Shown in pieces: positions 1 through 7,652 of a stretch of 42,533 nt of DNA; within the stretch, counting starts at the first letter, position 1, and every line of letters begins with the position of its first letter. The position numbers were made by a program, and so were the translations under genes. Source of the DNA: an uncultured Chloroflexota bacterium (GTDB taxonomy: Bacteria > Chloroflexota > Chloroflexia > Chloroflexales > Roseiflexaceae). The DNA is taken from positions 1 through 42,533 of the forward strand of contig CALFIC010000038.1 in assembly GCA_937876225.1 (NCBI GenBank), written 5' to 3'. The notes under the pieces were generated by a model. The model had not been told where the DNA came from. It did not search any database and saw only the letters and a program-made list of their open reading frames with translations.

Positions 1-161
1 ATAAAATATCAATAAAATATTTATATTAATCAATGTTATTGATTAGTTTTCCGTACACGAAAAGAGTGCGATTACTGGTGGTATTGTATTTTTTGCAAGG
101 CTGGCAGAATAGTCGTATGTGAAGAGCATTGTCTACGCCCTGACAATAGCGCGATGCGGAA
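1..161. other. AT-rich intergenic edge, no gene seen
   Basis: The first 60 bases are very AT-rich and the stretch lies downstream of tsaB. No convincing coding region, RNA or terminator stem was found. A short open frame antisense here runs into tsaB and has no recognisable content. The window edge prevents saying what follows. Confidence 0.5.
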
Positions 162-806
162 TTATGCTGTGGGTTTTTGGGTAATGACGGCCTCACCGAG
201 GTAGAGTGGTTCGATGACGGCAGTTGCATCGACACCGCTGGATAATGCTATTTGTGCTACGAGTGCGGGGGGGGTAATCGCGGGGATATGAGTGGCGTGG
301 GAAGGGAGTACGGCATGAATTTGTTCCCATACCAGGGCATCGCAGCACACAGTAGATGTGTCGAGGTGTGCTAATTGGCTTAATGTGACATTGTGTGGTT
401 GAACGCTGCCTGGGTGCCATAGGGTTGTGGGATAGTGTGCGACTGCATAGCGCCCGCGTCCGAGAGCTAGACAGGCGGTGATGGCGTGGGTGCCACGCCA
501 TTGCCAGGCGAGGAGATCGAGGGCGTTGACACCGATGATATGGGCATCATTGGCGAGGGCTAGTCCTTTGGCCATACTAATGCCGACGCGGACACCGCTC
601 CAGCTCCCTGGCCCTAATGACACGGCAACGCGCGTGATTTGGGGTGGGGTGATGTTGGCCAAGCGGCAGAGCGCATCGAGTTGTGGCAAGAGTTGTTCGC
701 TGTGACGGCGCGCGCTGGCCCATTGGATTTGGGCGAGTAATGTATGGTGGTGATAGAGAGCCAAGCCACTTAACTCATTACTGGTGTCGATAGCCAACAA
801 AATCAT
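162..806 (-). CDS. tsaB: tRNA threonylcarbamoyladenosine biosynthesis protein TsaB
   Basis: The 214-residue product has the ASKHA/actin-like start MILLAIDTSNE and the family signature SLGPGSWSGVRVGISMAKGL around residues 63-82. TsaB is the scaffold partner of TsaD; with TsaE and TsaC it makes the t6A base at position 37 of ANN-decoding tRNAs in the cytoplasm. The length is near the family norm of about 220-230 residues. The ATG overlaps the tsaE stop as ATGA, and an AGAGGA ribosome site lies 8 nt upstream, so the two genes are translationally coupled. The C-terminal third is poorly conserved, as usual for the family. No rimI or tsaD is in the window. Confidence 0.92.
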   Translation of the reverse strand: MILLAIDTSNELSGLALYHHHTLLAQIQWASARRHSEQLLPQLDALCRLANITPPQITRVAVSLGPGSWSGVRVGISMAKGLALANDAHIIGVNALDLLAWQWRGTHAITACLALGRGRYAVAHYPTTLWHPGSVQPHNVTLSQLAHLDTSTVCCDALVWEQIHAVLPSHATHIPAITPPALVAQIALSSGVDATAVIEPLYLGEAVITQKPTA

Positions 807-1318
807 ACGGAATCCTCTTGATATAGCGTGAGTCGTTGTTGCTGTTGGAGTGTGTGTATGATTTCTGTCGCGCGAGTGCCCTGGCTGGTGAGTCGAATGT
901 AGCGACTTGTAGGTGTCACATGAATTAGCTGGATATGGAGATGGGGGATTTCTTGTAGGCTAGGGTCACGTTCAGCCCACTCGATGAGACAAATACCGCT
1001 CCCCGCCGTTGCATCGCTGAGCCCAATGCTATCAAGCTCGGCAGGGGATTCGATCCGATATAGATCGATATGAAAAATGGTCAATTGGGTCGCAGTACGA
1101 TATTCATTGATAAAAACAAACGTTGGACTGGTGACGAGATCAATACTGCCGGTGCCCGCAACAATCCCTTTGCTCAGGTGAGTTTTGCCGGCACCAAGAT
1201 CGCCATCTAGCAATACGACGTCGCCCCGGCGCAATACGGCGCCGAGTGCACTCCCAACAGTAAGGGTGTCGTGAATCGATTGGCTCTTGAATGTAAGTGG
1301 AGTAGTATGCATATGCAT
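803..1318 (-). CDS. tsaE: tRNA t6A biosynthesis ATPase TsaE
   Basis: The product is about 171 residues. It has the P-loop GDLGAGKTHLSKGI near the N terminus, followed by the family segment TSPTFVFINEY and a Walker-B-like HIDLYR. TsaE is the small ATPase that binds TsaB-TsaD and resets the complex after t6A transfer. The frame is open further upstream to 1492, but that extension has no family similarity. Two ATGs (1318 and 1312) lie just before the conserved core, and neither has a strong ribosome site, so the exact start is uncertain. ATG 1369 is a longer alternative. The gene overlaps tsaB by 4 nt and diverges from ctaA. Confidence 0.88.
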   Translation of the reverse strand: MHMHTTPLTFKSQSIHDTLTVGSALGAVLRRGDVVLLDGDLGAGKTHLSKGIVAGTGSIDLVTSPTFVFINEYRTATQLTIFHIDLYRIESPAELDSIGLSDATAGSGICLIEWAERDPSLQEIPHLHIQLIHVTPTSRYIRLTSQGTRATEIIHTLQQQQRLTLYQEDSV

Positions 1319-1415
1319 ATTGTAGCGTGGATTTGGCAGAGATTGCGGTTGATTCTCAAAATTATCCATTGATTTCATATATGCAATGATGGTGTGGCAT
1401 CTGTATGGTGATGAG

Positions 1416-1444
1416 TTGCGTATTTGGGTACTCTCGACTACAAT
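1416..1444 (+). promoter_or_regulatory. Candidate sigma-70 promoter of ctaA
   Basis: TTGCGT (1416-1421) and TACAAT (1439-1444) are separated by exactly 17 nt, placing transcription start about 30 nt before the ctaA ATG. The match was read by eye against the TTGACA/TATAAT consensus. Confidence 0.45.
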
Positions 1445-1481
1445 AAGCGCCAAAGCGGGGTTTGTGATAGGAGTAACAATC

Positions 1482-2402
1482 ATGACCACCAAACGATTCG
1501 AGCGCTATGTCTGGGTTGTATTGAGCTACACGATTATTGTAATTTTGTGGGGGGCATTTGTGCGGGCGACGGGGTCAGGTGCTGGCTGTGGCAACCACTG
1601 GCCATTGTGTAATGGTGAAGTGATACCACGAGCGCCACTGCTCGAAACCATCATCGAGATTTCGCACCGGCTGACGAGTGGAATATTGTTGATTTTGGTT
1701 GCAGGGTTGACCTTTTTTTCGTTTCGACTGTATCCCAAAGGGCACATTGTGCGGCGTGGTGGCGTATTGACGTTGGTATTTGTGATTACCGAGGCATTAA
1801 TTGGTGCTGCATTAGTATTACTCGAGTTGGTGGCGCACAATGCGTCGTTGGCCCGTGGTTTTTCGGTGTCGTTGCACTTAGTCAACACACTGGTATTGGT
1901 TGGGGTAATCACATTGACTGCTCTGTGGGTCCGTGGCGTGGCTGCGCCTGATTTCAAAGGGCGGGGGCGCATGTTGACGTGGATCGTCGTAGGCGTGGTG
2001 ATGACGATGTTGTTGGGGGCGAGTGGTGGCATTGCCGCCTTGGGTGATACGTTGTTCCCAACGACGACATTTGCAGATGGATTGGCGCAAGATTTGGATA
2101 TGACCGCAAATATATTGTTGCGGTTGCGCGTATTGCATCCTGTCATTGCTATTGTTACGGGGATGGTAATGGTGGTGGTATCGCAATTGATTACACAACT
2201 ACGCCCGGTTGCTGGTACACGCATGGCGAGCCGGGTGTTGCTGGGGGCGTATGTGGGGCAATTGGCTTTAGGGACACTGAATATTGTGTTATTGGCGCCT
2301 ATCCCGATTCAATTACTGCATTTGTTTTTAGCAGATGTGATTTGGGTAGCCTTTGTCGTATTGATTGGATTAGCACTCCAACGCGAATCACCAGTGGCGT
2401 AG
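1482..2402 (+). CDS. ctaA: Heme A synthase (COX15/CtaA family)
   Basis: This 306-residue multi-pass membrane protein oxidises the C8 methyl of heme O to give heme A for aa3-type cytochrome oxidase. Diagnostic features are the first-loop cysteine pair in TGSGAGCGNHWPLC (C36 and C43), the ExxxH-type element ending in H62 (ETIIEISHRLTSG), and heme-ligand histidines near H132 (LHLVNT), H219 (LHPVIA) and H280 (LHLFLAD). These match the bacterial two-halves, eight-helix architecture. The start at 1482 is chosen for AGGAG at 1469-1473; an in-frame extension to 1386 lacks similarity. The gene stands alone and is closed by a strong terminator. It implies aerobic respiration with heme A, although no oxidase subunit is in the window. 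Confidence 0.92.
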   Translation: MTTKRFERYVWVVLSYTIIVILWGAFVRATGSGAGCGNHWPLCNGEVIPRAPLLETIIEISHRLTSGILLILVAGLTFFSFRLYPKGHIVRRGGVLTLVFVITEALIGAALVLLELVAHNASLARGFSVSLHLVNTLVLVGVITLTALWVRGVAAPDFKGRGRMLTWIVVGVVMTMLLGASGGIAALGDTLFPTTTFADGLAQDLDMTANILLRLRVLHPVIAIVTGMVMVVVSQLITQLRPVAGTRMASRVLLGAYVGQLALGTLNIVLLAPIPIQLLHLFLADVIWVAFVVLIGLALQRESPVA

Positions 2403-2458
2403 CCTAAAAAATCCCCCCTCGTTGTGTATAGCAACAACGAGGGGGGATTTTTTTAGGC
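2403..2458. terminator. Bidirectional intrinsic terminator between ctaA and the ABC permease gene
   Basis: A near-perfect inverted repeat has arms CCCCCCTCGTTGT and ACAACGAGGGGGG, a short loop, an A-run before it and a T-run after it. It can terminate transcription from both sides. The right arm's T-run contains the TAA stop of the converging gene that ends at 2453. Confidence 0.9.
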
Positions 2459-3253
2459 AATTGCGAGTGATTTTTTGTTGAACCAGTGTATGATTTGGCG
2501 CATAATTACCGCGAGTAAGATGAGGTGGAATACAATCACCACGATCATCATACGATCAATCTGAGGGGTAATGGTGGTGGTATAGAGATGGAGACTTGGC
2601 CACAAGAGTAATCCCCAAATCGTTGCACATGCGGCAATCAATGCGGAGTATTCTGTGCCAATAACACGTTGAATGGCGGGGCCAAGGATATTCCATGAGA
2701 GTGGAATGGTAATCAACAGCAAAACAACGATTCGTTGTGTGGTGTTAGCCACGAGCGGTGTCAGCATCAACATCAACGTCGTAACGACGCTAATTAGCAC
2801 GAGCATGCTTGGGAGCGATGCCGCAAAGAGTTCGAGTGTTGGGCGGGCAAGGGGCGCGGTCAAAAAACTCACGATAACGATGATGATGTAGCTACTGATG
2901 ACGATGACATTGGCAGCAATCAAATATGCGCTGATGTATGCGCGGCGTGATTGAATCGCGAGTAAACGTTGCATTTGAAAGGGCTGCTCAGCAACATCTG
3001 CAAGTACCGAGGTGGTATAGAGTGCCGCCAAAATGCTGTAGAGCGACCATGTCGCCATCATGGTATGGGTATTGGTTCCATCACGGATGAGAATCGCTGC
3101 TACGGCAATGGCGCTCGCCCATTCGATCAAAATGCGTTGTGATTGCATGTATTCCATCAAAATACATTGCACTAGTTGCCACATACTTGTGGGCATTGTG
3201 GGGGGCGCATCAGTTGGTGTCGCAGCCAGAATAGTACGTAAACGTTGTTGCAT
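2453..3253 (-). CDS. ABC-2-like multi-pass membrane protein, probable partner of the adjacent ATPase
   Basis: The product has 266 residues and about six predicted hydrophobic helices after a roughly 40-residue N-terminal cytoplasmic part. Its specific family was not recognised. It is called an ABC permease because its ATG directly abuts the stop of the ABC ATPase gene, with GGAG 6 nt upstream, and because the size and topology fit ABC-2 membrane subunits. No substrate can be inferred. It is the last gene of the long minus-strand run that begins with the hydrogenase-like large subunit and ends on the shared terminator. It may instead be an unrelated membrane protein co-transcribed with the ATPase. 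Confidence 0.6.
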   Translation of the reverse strand: MQQRLRTILAATPTDAPPTMPTSMWQLVQCILMEYMQSQRILIEWASAIAVAAILIRDGTNTHTMMATWSLYSILAALYTTSVLADVAEQPFQMQRLLAIQSRRAYISAYLIAANVIVISSYIIIVIVSFLTAPLARPTLELFAASLPSMLVLISVVTTLMLMLTPLVANTTQRIVVLLLITIPLSWNILGPAIQRVIGTEYSALIAACATIWGLLLWPSLHLYTTTITPQIDRMMIVVIVFHLILLAVIMRQIIHWFNKKSLAIA

Positions 3254-4216
3254 TTATTTCTCCGTGGGTGGTGTGATCTCATCGCCTATTTCGGATGTGA
3301 TATTCCGCGGTGGGTAGATTTGGGCCAATACTTGCGGTGTCATTGATTGTTTGACTAAATCATTGAGGGGATGATTGCGCGGTTCAATGCGAAAAATATG
3401 CACGTTGTAGTGCAAGAGAATTTGTAAAATCTGGGCGAGCGACTGTACCCCACTGCCAGTCAATACAATGGTGCGTCGGGTTGCCACGATGCCGTGATCA
3501 AGGGCGATGATATTTTCGAAGGCTGCAGTGGGAATGTCGTTGGTGCGGATCATAATAGTACGTGGCAAGGTACGGATTTGTTGGGCATCAAGTTCACTAA
3601 TGATGCGGCCATCAGCGAGTACGCCAATCGCATCGAACAATGATTCGAGCGGAACATCGCCACGGGTGGCGATGACGATGGTCATTTCACGATCACGGAG
3701 ATTTTCGATGATATCAATCATCACATGTTGTTCGTGAGCATAGAGCCCCACAGTGGGTTCATCGATGAGGAGCAATGCGGGGCGATTGATGAGGGCGCAG
3801 GCAAGCATGACGCGGCGGACATCAAACAGGGATAATTGGCGGATGTATTTGTGGGCGAGTTGTTCGATGGCACACCAGCGCACCGCGCGTTCGTAATGTG
3901 CCGCCAAGGTCGTACCGCTTAACCCGTACAAGACTGCGTGAGAATGGAGCAATTGTTGCACGGTGAAAAAGGTGGGTGGCTGAATGCGTGGCGACATAAT
4001 GCCGATTTGCGCTGTGGTCGCACGCACACTTTGTGCACCCATCCGAATCAGTGGTGATTGTGTGCCATGTAACCCAGCGATGGCATTAAGTAGGGCACTT
4101 TTGCCGCTCCCACTCGCACCAACGATGCCGTAGCAACTATGTGCAGGGATGCGTAAACTGACATCACGAATTGGACTAAACGGCACCGCGAGCTGTGTCA
4201 CTGCGATTGCATTCAT
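3254..4216 (-). CDS. ABC transporter ATP-binding protein with degenerate signature and H-loop
   Basis: The 320-residue product carries an ABC nucleotide-binding domain. Walker A is GASGSGKSALL (about residue 33) and Walker B is ALLLIDEPTVGL. The signature position reads LSLFDVRR where LSGGQ-type is expected, and the switch position reads IVIATRGD where a histidine is expected. A C-terminal extension of about 100 residues follows the NBD, as in some ABC-2 exporters' ATPases. The ATG has GAGGTG 6 nt upstream. It lies 16 nt after the NuoH-like gene and abuts the membrane protein gene, so it likely shares their transcript. Nucleotide binding is plausible; normal hydrolysis is uncertain given the two altered motifs. 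Confidence 0.82.
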   Translation of the reverse strand: MNAIAVTQLAVPFSPIRDVSLRIPAHSCYGIVGASGSGKSALLNAIAGLHGTQSPLIRMGAQSVRATTAQIGIMSPRIQPPTFFTVQQLLHSHAVLYGLSGTTLAAHYERAVRWCAIEQLAHKYIRQLSLFDVRRVMLACALINRPALLLIDEPTVGLYAHEQHVMIDIIENLRDREMTIVIATRGDVPLESLFDAIGVLADGRIISELDAQQIRTLPRTIMIRTNDIPTAAFENIIALDHGIVATRRTIVLTGSGVQSLAQILQILLHYNVHIFRIEPRNHPLNDLVKQSMTPQVLAQIYPPRNITSEIGDEITPPTEK

Positions 4217-4232
4217 GCCACACCTCTATGAA

Positions 4233-5045
4233 CTAAAATGGTTTAATGATGAGATAGATCAATGCGAGCAACGCTGGGGGTAAGGCGCGCCACCAGCACC
4301 AGCGCAAGGCTGCGGCGAGGGTGGCAAATGGCTGATTTCGTACCAACACCCGCAATCCAACCATGGTGATAATTGTGGTCACGGCAATGAGTACGAGGCG
4401 GAGCCAGCCACTCGTCATATCGTATGGCAGCAAACTCGTGGTAACGGTGAGGACTAATACGGCAGCCCGGATATCGGTGGTGATTTGCATGAGTGCCACA
4501 GTTGACAGATTGAGCCCGGTAGTCATCATCCCTGTGAGCGCTGTATCATTGCGGAACATACCCACGCCAATTGCTGCAGGTAATGCCAAAATCGCTGCTA
4601 CCCACGCCAATACAATGGCGGGAAGTGCCGCAATTTGCCACGTTTGATTAGCCCAATAGAGCACGCCAAACACGCACCACACCACGACTCGTCCGGCTAA
4701 TCCGATTTGGAGCGACCGGGCAGCACCGCGTACTACTAGTGGTGATGCCGAGGTTTGGGCGGCGAGTGAGGGGATGAGGAATGACGCTTCGAGTGCGGCC
4801 CACATCAATAATGGACCGGCAATCGAGGTGTAGGCACCGTTAAATGGCCACGGCATGTACGTTGCGGCTCCGATGGCCAACAACGTGCTGAGCAATGCGG
4901 CAAATCCGTCAACGCTCAGGATTGCTTTGCGTAAATCAGGGGGGAGCGTGGGACGACGTTGTGTCACAATAACCCCAAACACCAAAGCGAATATCACACT
5001 TGGTAATAATCCGGGGTATATCAGGTATGCAAAAATTAAATCCAC
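4233..5045 (-). CDS. NuoH/HyfC-like membrane subunit of the hydrogenase-like complex (divergent)
   Basis: The 270-residue, very hydrophobic protein starts MDLIFAYLIYPGLLPSVIFAL, resembling the first helix of NuoH/HyfC/EchB, and has about eight helices. NuoH-type subunits anchor the hydrogenase or complex I peripheral arm and couple it to the antiporter-like modules. The match is weak and rests largely on position and topology; the conserved acidic loop motifs of NuoH are not obvious. The start codon is GTG, supported by AGGAG 6 nt upstream. It lies 32 nt after the small-subunit gene in the same operon. It could also be a membrane anchor of unknown type. Confidence 0.6.
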   Translation of the reverse strand: MDLIFAYLIYPGLLPSVIFALVFGVIVTQRRPTLPPDLRKAILSVDGFAALLSTLLAIGAATYMPWPFNGAYTSIAGPLLMWAALEASFLIPSLAAQTSASPLVVRGAARSLQIGLAGRVVVWCVFGVLYWANQTWQIAALPAIVLAWVAAILALPAAIGVGMFRNDTALTGMMTTGLNLSTVALMQITTDIRAAVLVLTVTTSLLPYDMTSGWLRLVLIAVTTIITMVGLRVLVRNQPFATLAAALRWCWWRALPPALLALIYLIIKPF

Positions 5046-5077
5046 CGTGGCTCCTGTCTATCAATTGGAATGATTGG

Positions 5078-5449
5078 CTACTTGCGTAGCTTCAGATTGT
5101 TTCGGATTGCTGCAAGGATGACTGCTGGTGTGGGAGGGCATCCATCGAGTTGGGCTTTGACGGGGATTTCGGGGGCATCGAGCAACCCACCGCGCCCAAA
5201 CGGCGCACCATTAATGGCACATTGCCCGACAGCAATTATTGTTGGTCGTTCACTCATACTGGTAATGGTTTGTACGATGTAACTGCGGGTATATTGTGAC
5301 AAGATGCCGGTAATCAACCAGACATCGGCATCGACAGGTGTTGAGACGAACTCCATATCAGGTGCTTGTGCTACCGCCAACACAATCTCGGCGTCGCATC
5401 CACCACATGACCCAGTATTGGCACGAAAAACACGGATGGGCAGTGCCAT
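5078..5449 (-). CDS. [NiFe]-hydrogenase small subunit / NuoB-like 4Fe-4S protein
   Basis: The compact 123-residue protein has TGSCGGCDAEIVLA at residues 12-25, then C77 in VGQCAINGAPFG and C104 in LDGCPPTP. These four cysteines are the ligands of the proximal 4Fe-4S cluster (N2 in complex I). CGGCDxE with GCPP is typical of energy-converting group 4 hydrogenases and NuoB. The length is short, like EchC-type subunits; it lacks the extra iron-sulfur domains of periplasmic uptake hydrogenases and any Tat signal, so it should face the cytoplasm. AAGGGAG lies 7 nt before the ATG, and the gene is 12 nt after the NuoN-like gene. It pairs with the large subunit at the head of the operon. Confidence 0.88.
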   Translation of the reverse strand: MALPIRVFRANTGSCGGCDAEIVLAVAQAPDMEFVSTPVDADVWLITGILSQYTRSYIVQTITSMSERPTIIAVGQCAINGAPFGRGGLLDAPEIPVKAQLDGCPPTPAVILAAIRNNLKLRK

Positions 5450-5461
5450 CGTTGACTCCCT

Positions 5462-6922
5462 TTATGAGGCGGTACGCACAAATGTCAACCCACGAATGAC
5501 ATCGTCAATCATCGTCAACAACATTTGTGGATACAACCCGATTACACAACACACCCCAAGCAAGATAAACAATACGACGGACAATCCTACGGGTTCACTC
5601 AAAAGGCGGCGATCACTTTGGCGCTCGATTTCTTGGGTAGCGAGCAAAATCGGCATCTCTTCGGTGGGGAGTTCCTCGGCAGCGCCCAATAGTCGTTCGT
5701 ACAAGAGTCGGGCAATTGCTGCCAGCATCAATAGCGACCCAATGCCGAGTAATACCACAAATGTGGGACTGACATGGGCGGCTGCATCGTAGATGAGGAG
5801 TTTGCTGGTATATGAGCTGAATGGCGGCATCCCGAGCAACAGCAACAATCCCCCGATAAAACCACTCCCTGCAAGGGGCCAACGCCACAACAAATCACGC
5901 CGGATCGTGACTACCGGGCGCCCATCGGGGCGTTCTAGTAATGCAATTGACACAAAAATAATCAAGACGGCAATCATTTGATTGAATAGCTCAAAAATCG
6001 CCCCAGCTAAGCCCGTGCTACTCGCACTTGCCACGCCAAAGAGCATCAATCCACTATTGGCGATAATGAGATAGCTCGGTGTACGGCGCAAATGGGGAGA
6101 AGCCAAACCAAACAGTGCTGCTACAATCATCGTGACAGCACCGAGATACATCAGCATCTGCATCCCGTGGGCGTTTTCGCTCACAATGACCGGAAAGAAT
6201 TGGAACGTCGCAATCAAAAATAATAACCCGGTGCTGTTGAGCGCCGTGATAATCAATACAGTGACCATGGGGGCGGCATACTCTGTGACTTCAATCAACC
6301 ATGATTGAAATGGAAAAATCGCCAAGCGCATCCCAAAGCCTACAATCAGTAATGCCATAATTAAGTGTGCTGGCGAACCCTGCCCGTTTTGCTCGGTAGG
6401 CCAATAAATCGTCAGTAATACATAGGCCATATACATGGCAAATCCTGACAACAACACCAATACCAAGTAATGTAACGCCGTAATAAGTGGTGATCGTTCG
6501 ACGAGGACGGTACTTCCGATGGGCAAATCGACAATCGCCAAAATTGCGAGTAGACCACTACTTACCATCAACAAGCTAGCCACAAAAGGTTCTTGCATCA
6601 ACAACACGGTGGCGTTGGTGATACCCAAAATAAGTAGACTGACGGGAACGAAGTTTTCGCCATGCGCAATAAAAAACGTCACCACATAGCTAAACAACGC
6701 CACTCCCAAAATCGTCAACATGACGAGGCGCCCCAATGGGTCAATCGTCAGTGTCAACCCGAGGAGTCGCACCGGCGCATCCACGGGGAGCTGGAGTACC
6801 AAGGCGATTTGCACGATGACGGCCAACATCCCGCCCGAAATCGACGGCATGATTTGGGCCCGCAACAAAAAGAGTCCAGCGGCCATGGCTGCGGGGAAAA
6901 AAATGATAAGCAGGTACAGCAT
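5462..6922 (-). CDS. NuoN/HyfF-like antiporter-type membrane subunit
   Basis: The 486-residue protein has about 14 helices and the Mrp/NuoL-M-N fold, recognisable from FGMRLAIFPFQSWLIEVTEY and from GMPPFSSYTSKLL near the C-terminal half. In the family these segments carry the TM7 and TM12 lysines of proton translocation. Here the first position appears to be R and the second keeps K in TSK. The TM5 glutamate expected before the first segment is not evident (LLMVSSGLLAIL). A hydrophilic insert with several E/R residues precedes the last helices. The start overlaps the stop of the HyfE-like gene by one base (TGATG). Subfamily assignment (HyfF versus NuoN) is uncertain. Confidence 0.8.
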   Translation of the reverse strand: MLYLLIIFFPAAMAAGLFLLRAQIMPSISGGMLAVIVQIALVLQLPVDAPVRLLGLTLTIDPLGRLVMLTILGVALFSYVVTFFIAHGENFVPVSLLILGITNATVLLMQEPFVASLLMVSSGLLAILAIVDLPIGSTVLVERSPLITALHYLVLVLLSGFAMYMAYVLLTIYWPTEQNGQGSPAHLIMALLIVGFGMRLAIFPFQSWLIEVTEYAAPMVTVLIITALNSTGLLFLIATFQFFPVIVSENAHGMQMLMYLGAVTMIVAALFGLASPHLRRTPSYLIIANSGLMLFGVASASSTGLAGAIFELFNQMIAVLIIFVSIALLERPDGRPVVTIRRDLLWRWPLAGSGFIGGLLLLLGMPPFSSYTSKLLIYDAAAHVSPTFVVLLGIGSLLMLAAIARLLYERLLGAAEELPTEEMPILLATQEIERQSDRRLLSEPVGLSVVLFILLGVCCVIGLYPQMLLTMIDDVIRGLTFVRTAS

Positions 6923-7644
6923 CAGCGTTTATACAATTCGTTGAGTTCGAGTGTCTTGAGCCGACCATACATTAGGCCACTCAAATACGACACCGACAGC
7001 GAAAGCACAATGGTCGTTAATCCCAACATTGCCAACGGAAACACCTGCACGGTGCTGGCTATGGCAGTGTACAACAAATCAATACTACTGACACAAACGA
7101 GTAATCCCAGCCCTAGCTTGAGCAGATCGTTTGCGGTGACAATCGTAAAAATTCCCGTGAGTGTCAACCAATACCAGGCAAAATCGACTTCTTCGCTACC
7201 GATGGGATAGAGACGGGGCAAAATAAAGCTGGCAATGGCTGCGAGGATGAGCGCCCACATCGGCACCACAAAGTCGGCAAAGCGCAACGGTGCCACCAGT
7301 TGTTTGCGTTGGGCGCGGCGGGCAGCGCGGCGGAGCTCCGCCAAGCTGAATTCGTCGAGTGCATCGGCATCATAATCACGCGAAAACGTGAGTGCGGTAA
7401 CGGCCAGAATCAATACTGCTGATAACCCGGCGATTAATTTTACCAATACTGTCGTACTAATCGCCATACCCAGGAGTGTCAAATCGGGTTTGATGAATTG
7501 TGGTTGTGCCAAAAACGCCGCCACAAACAGGTAATTGAAAAACAATCCGATGATGGTCGAACGCCATTGTTGCGCCAACAAAATTAACCCTGCCGAGAGT
7601 GCAATGCCAATCAGTGGCCATTGGGTATTAAAAAATTCAGCCAT
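6922..7644 (-). CDS. HyfE-like membrane subunit of hydrogenase-4-type complex
   Basis: The 240-residue protein starts MAEFFNTQWPLIG and has about seven helices, with a charged cytoplasmic stretch near residues 90-120 (DADALDEFSLAELRRAARRA). Its C-terminal part, NDLLKLGLGLLV followed by LGLTTIVLSLSVSYL, resembles HyfE, which combines a NuoK-like module with extra helices. The start at 7644 is preferred over an extension to 7791 because the extension overlaps the end of the NuoL-like gene and has no membrane character. It is 8 nt downstream of that gene. HyfE homologues occur in hydrogenase-4 and related complexes but not in ordinary complex I, which supports a hydrogenase-type assignment for the operon. 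Confidence 0.75.
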   Translation of the reverse strand: MAEFFNTQWPLIGIALSAGLILLAQQWRSTIIGLFFNYLFVAAFLAQPQFIKPDLTLLGMAISTTVLVKLIAGLSAVLILAVTALTFSRDYDADALDEFSLAELRRAARRAQRKQLVAPLRFADFVVPMWALILAAIASFILPRLYPIGSEEVDFAWYWLTLTGIFTIVTANDLLKLGLGLLVCVSSIDLLYTAIASTVQVFPLAMLGLTTIVLSLSVSYLSGLMYGRLKTLELNELYKR

Positions 7645-7652
7645 GCGTGCCT

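Noticed and set aside
26..235. 69-codon minus-strand frame at the window start
   Set aside because: Overlaps the tsaB end and has no recognisable content.
1526..2224. 232-codon open frame antisense to ctaA
   Set aside because: No similarity and no plausible ribosome site; the plus-strand heme A synthase accounts for the region.
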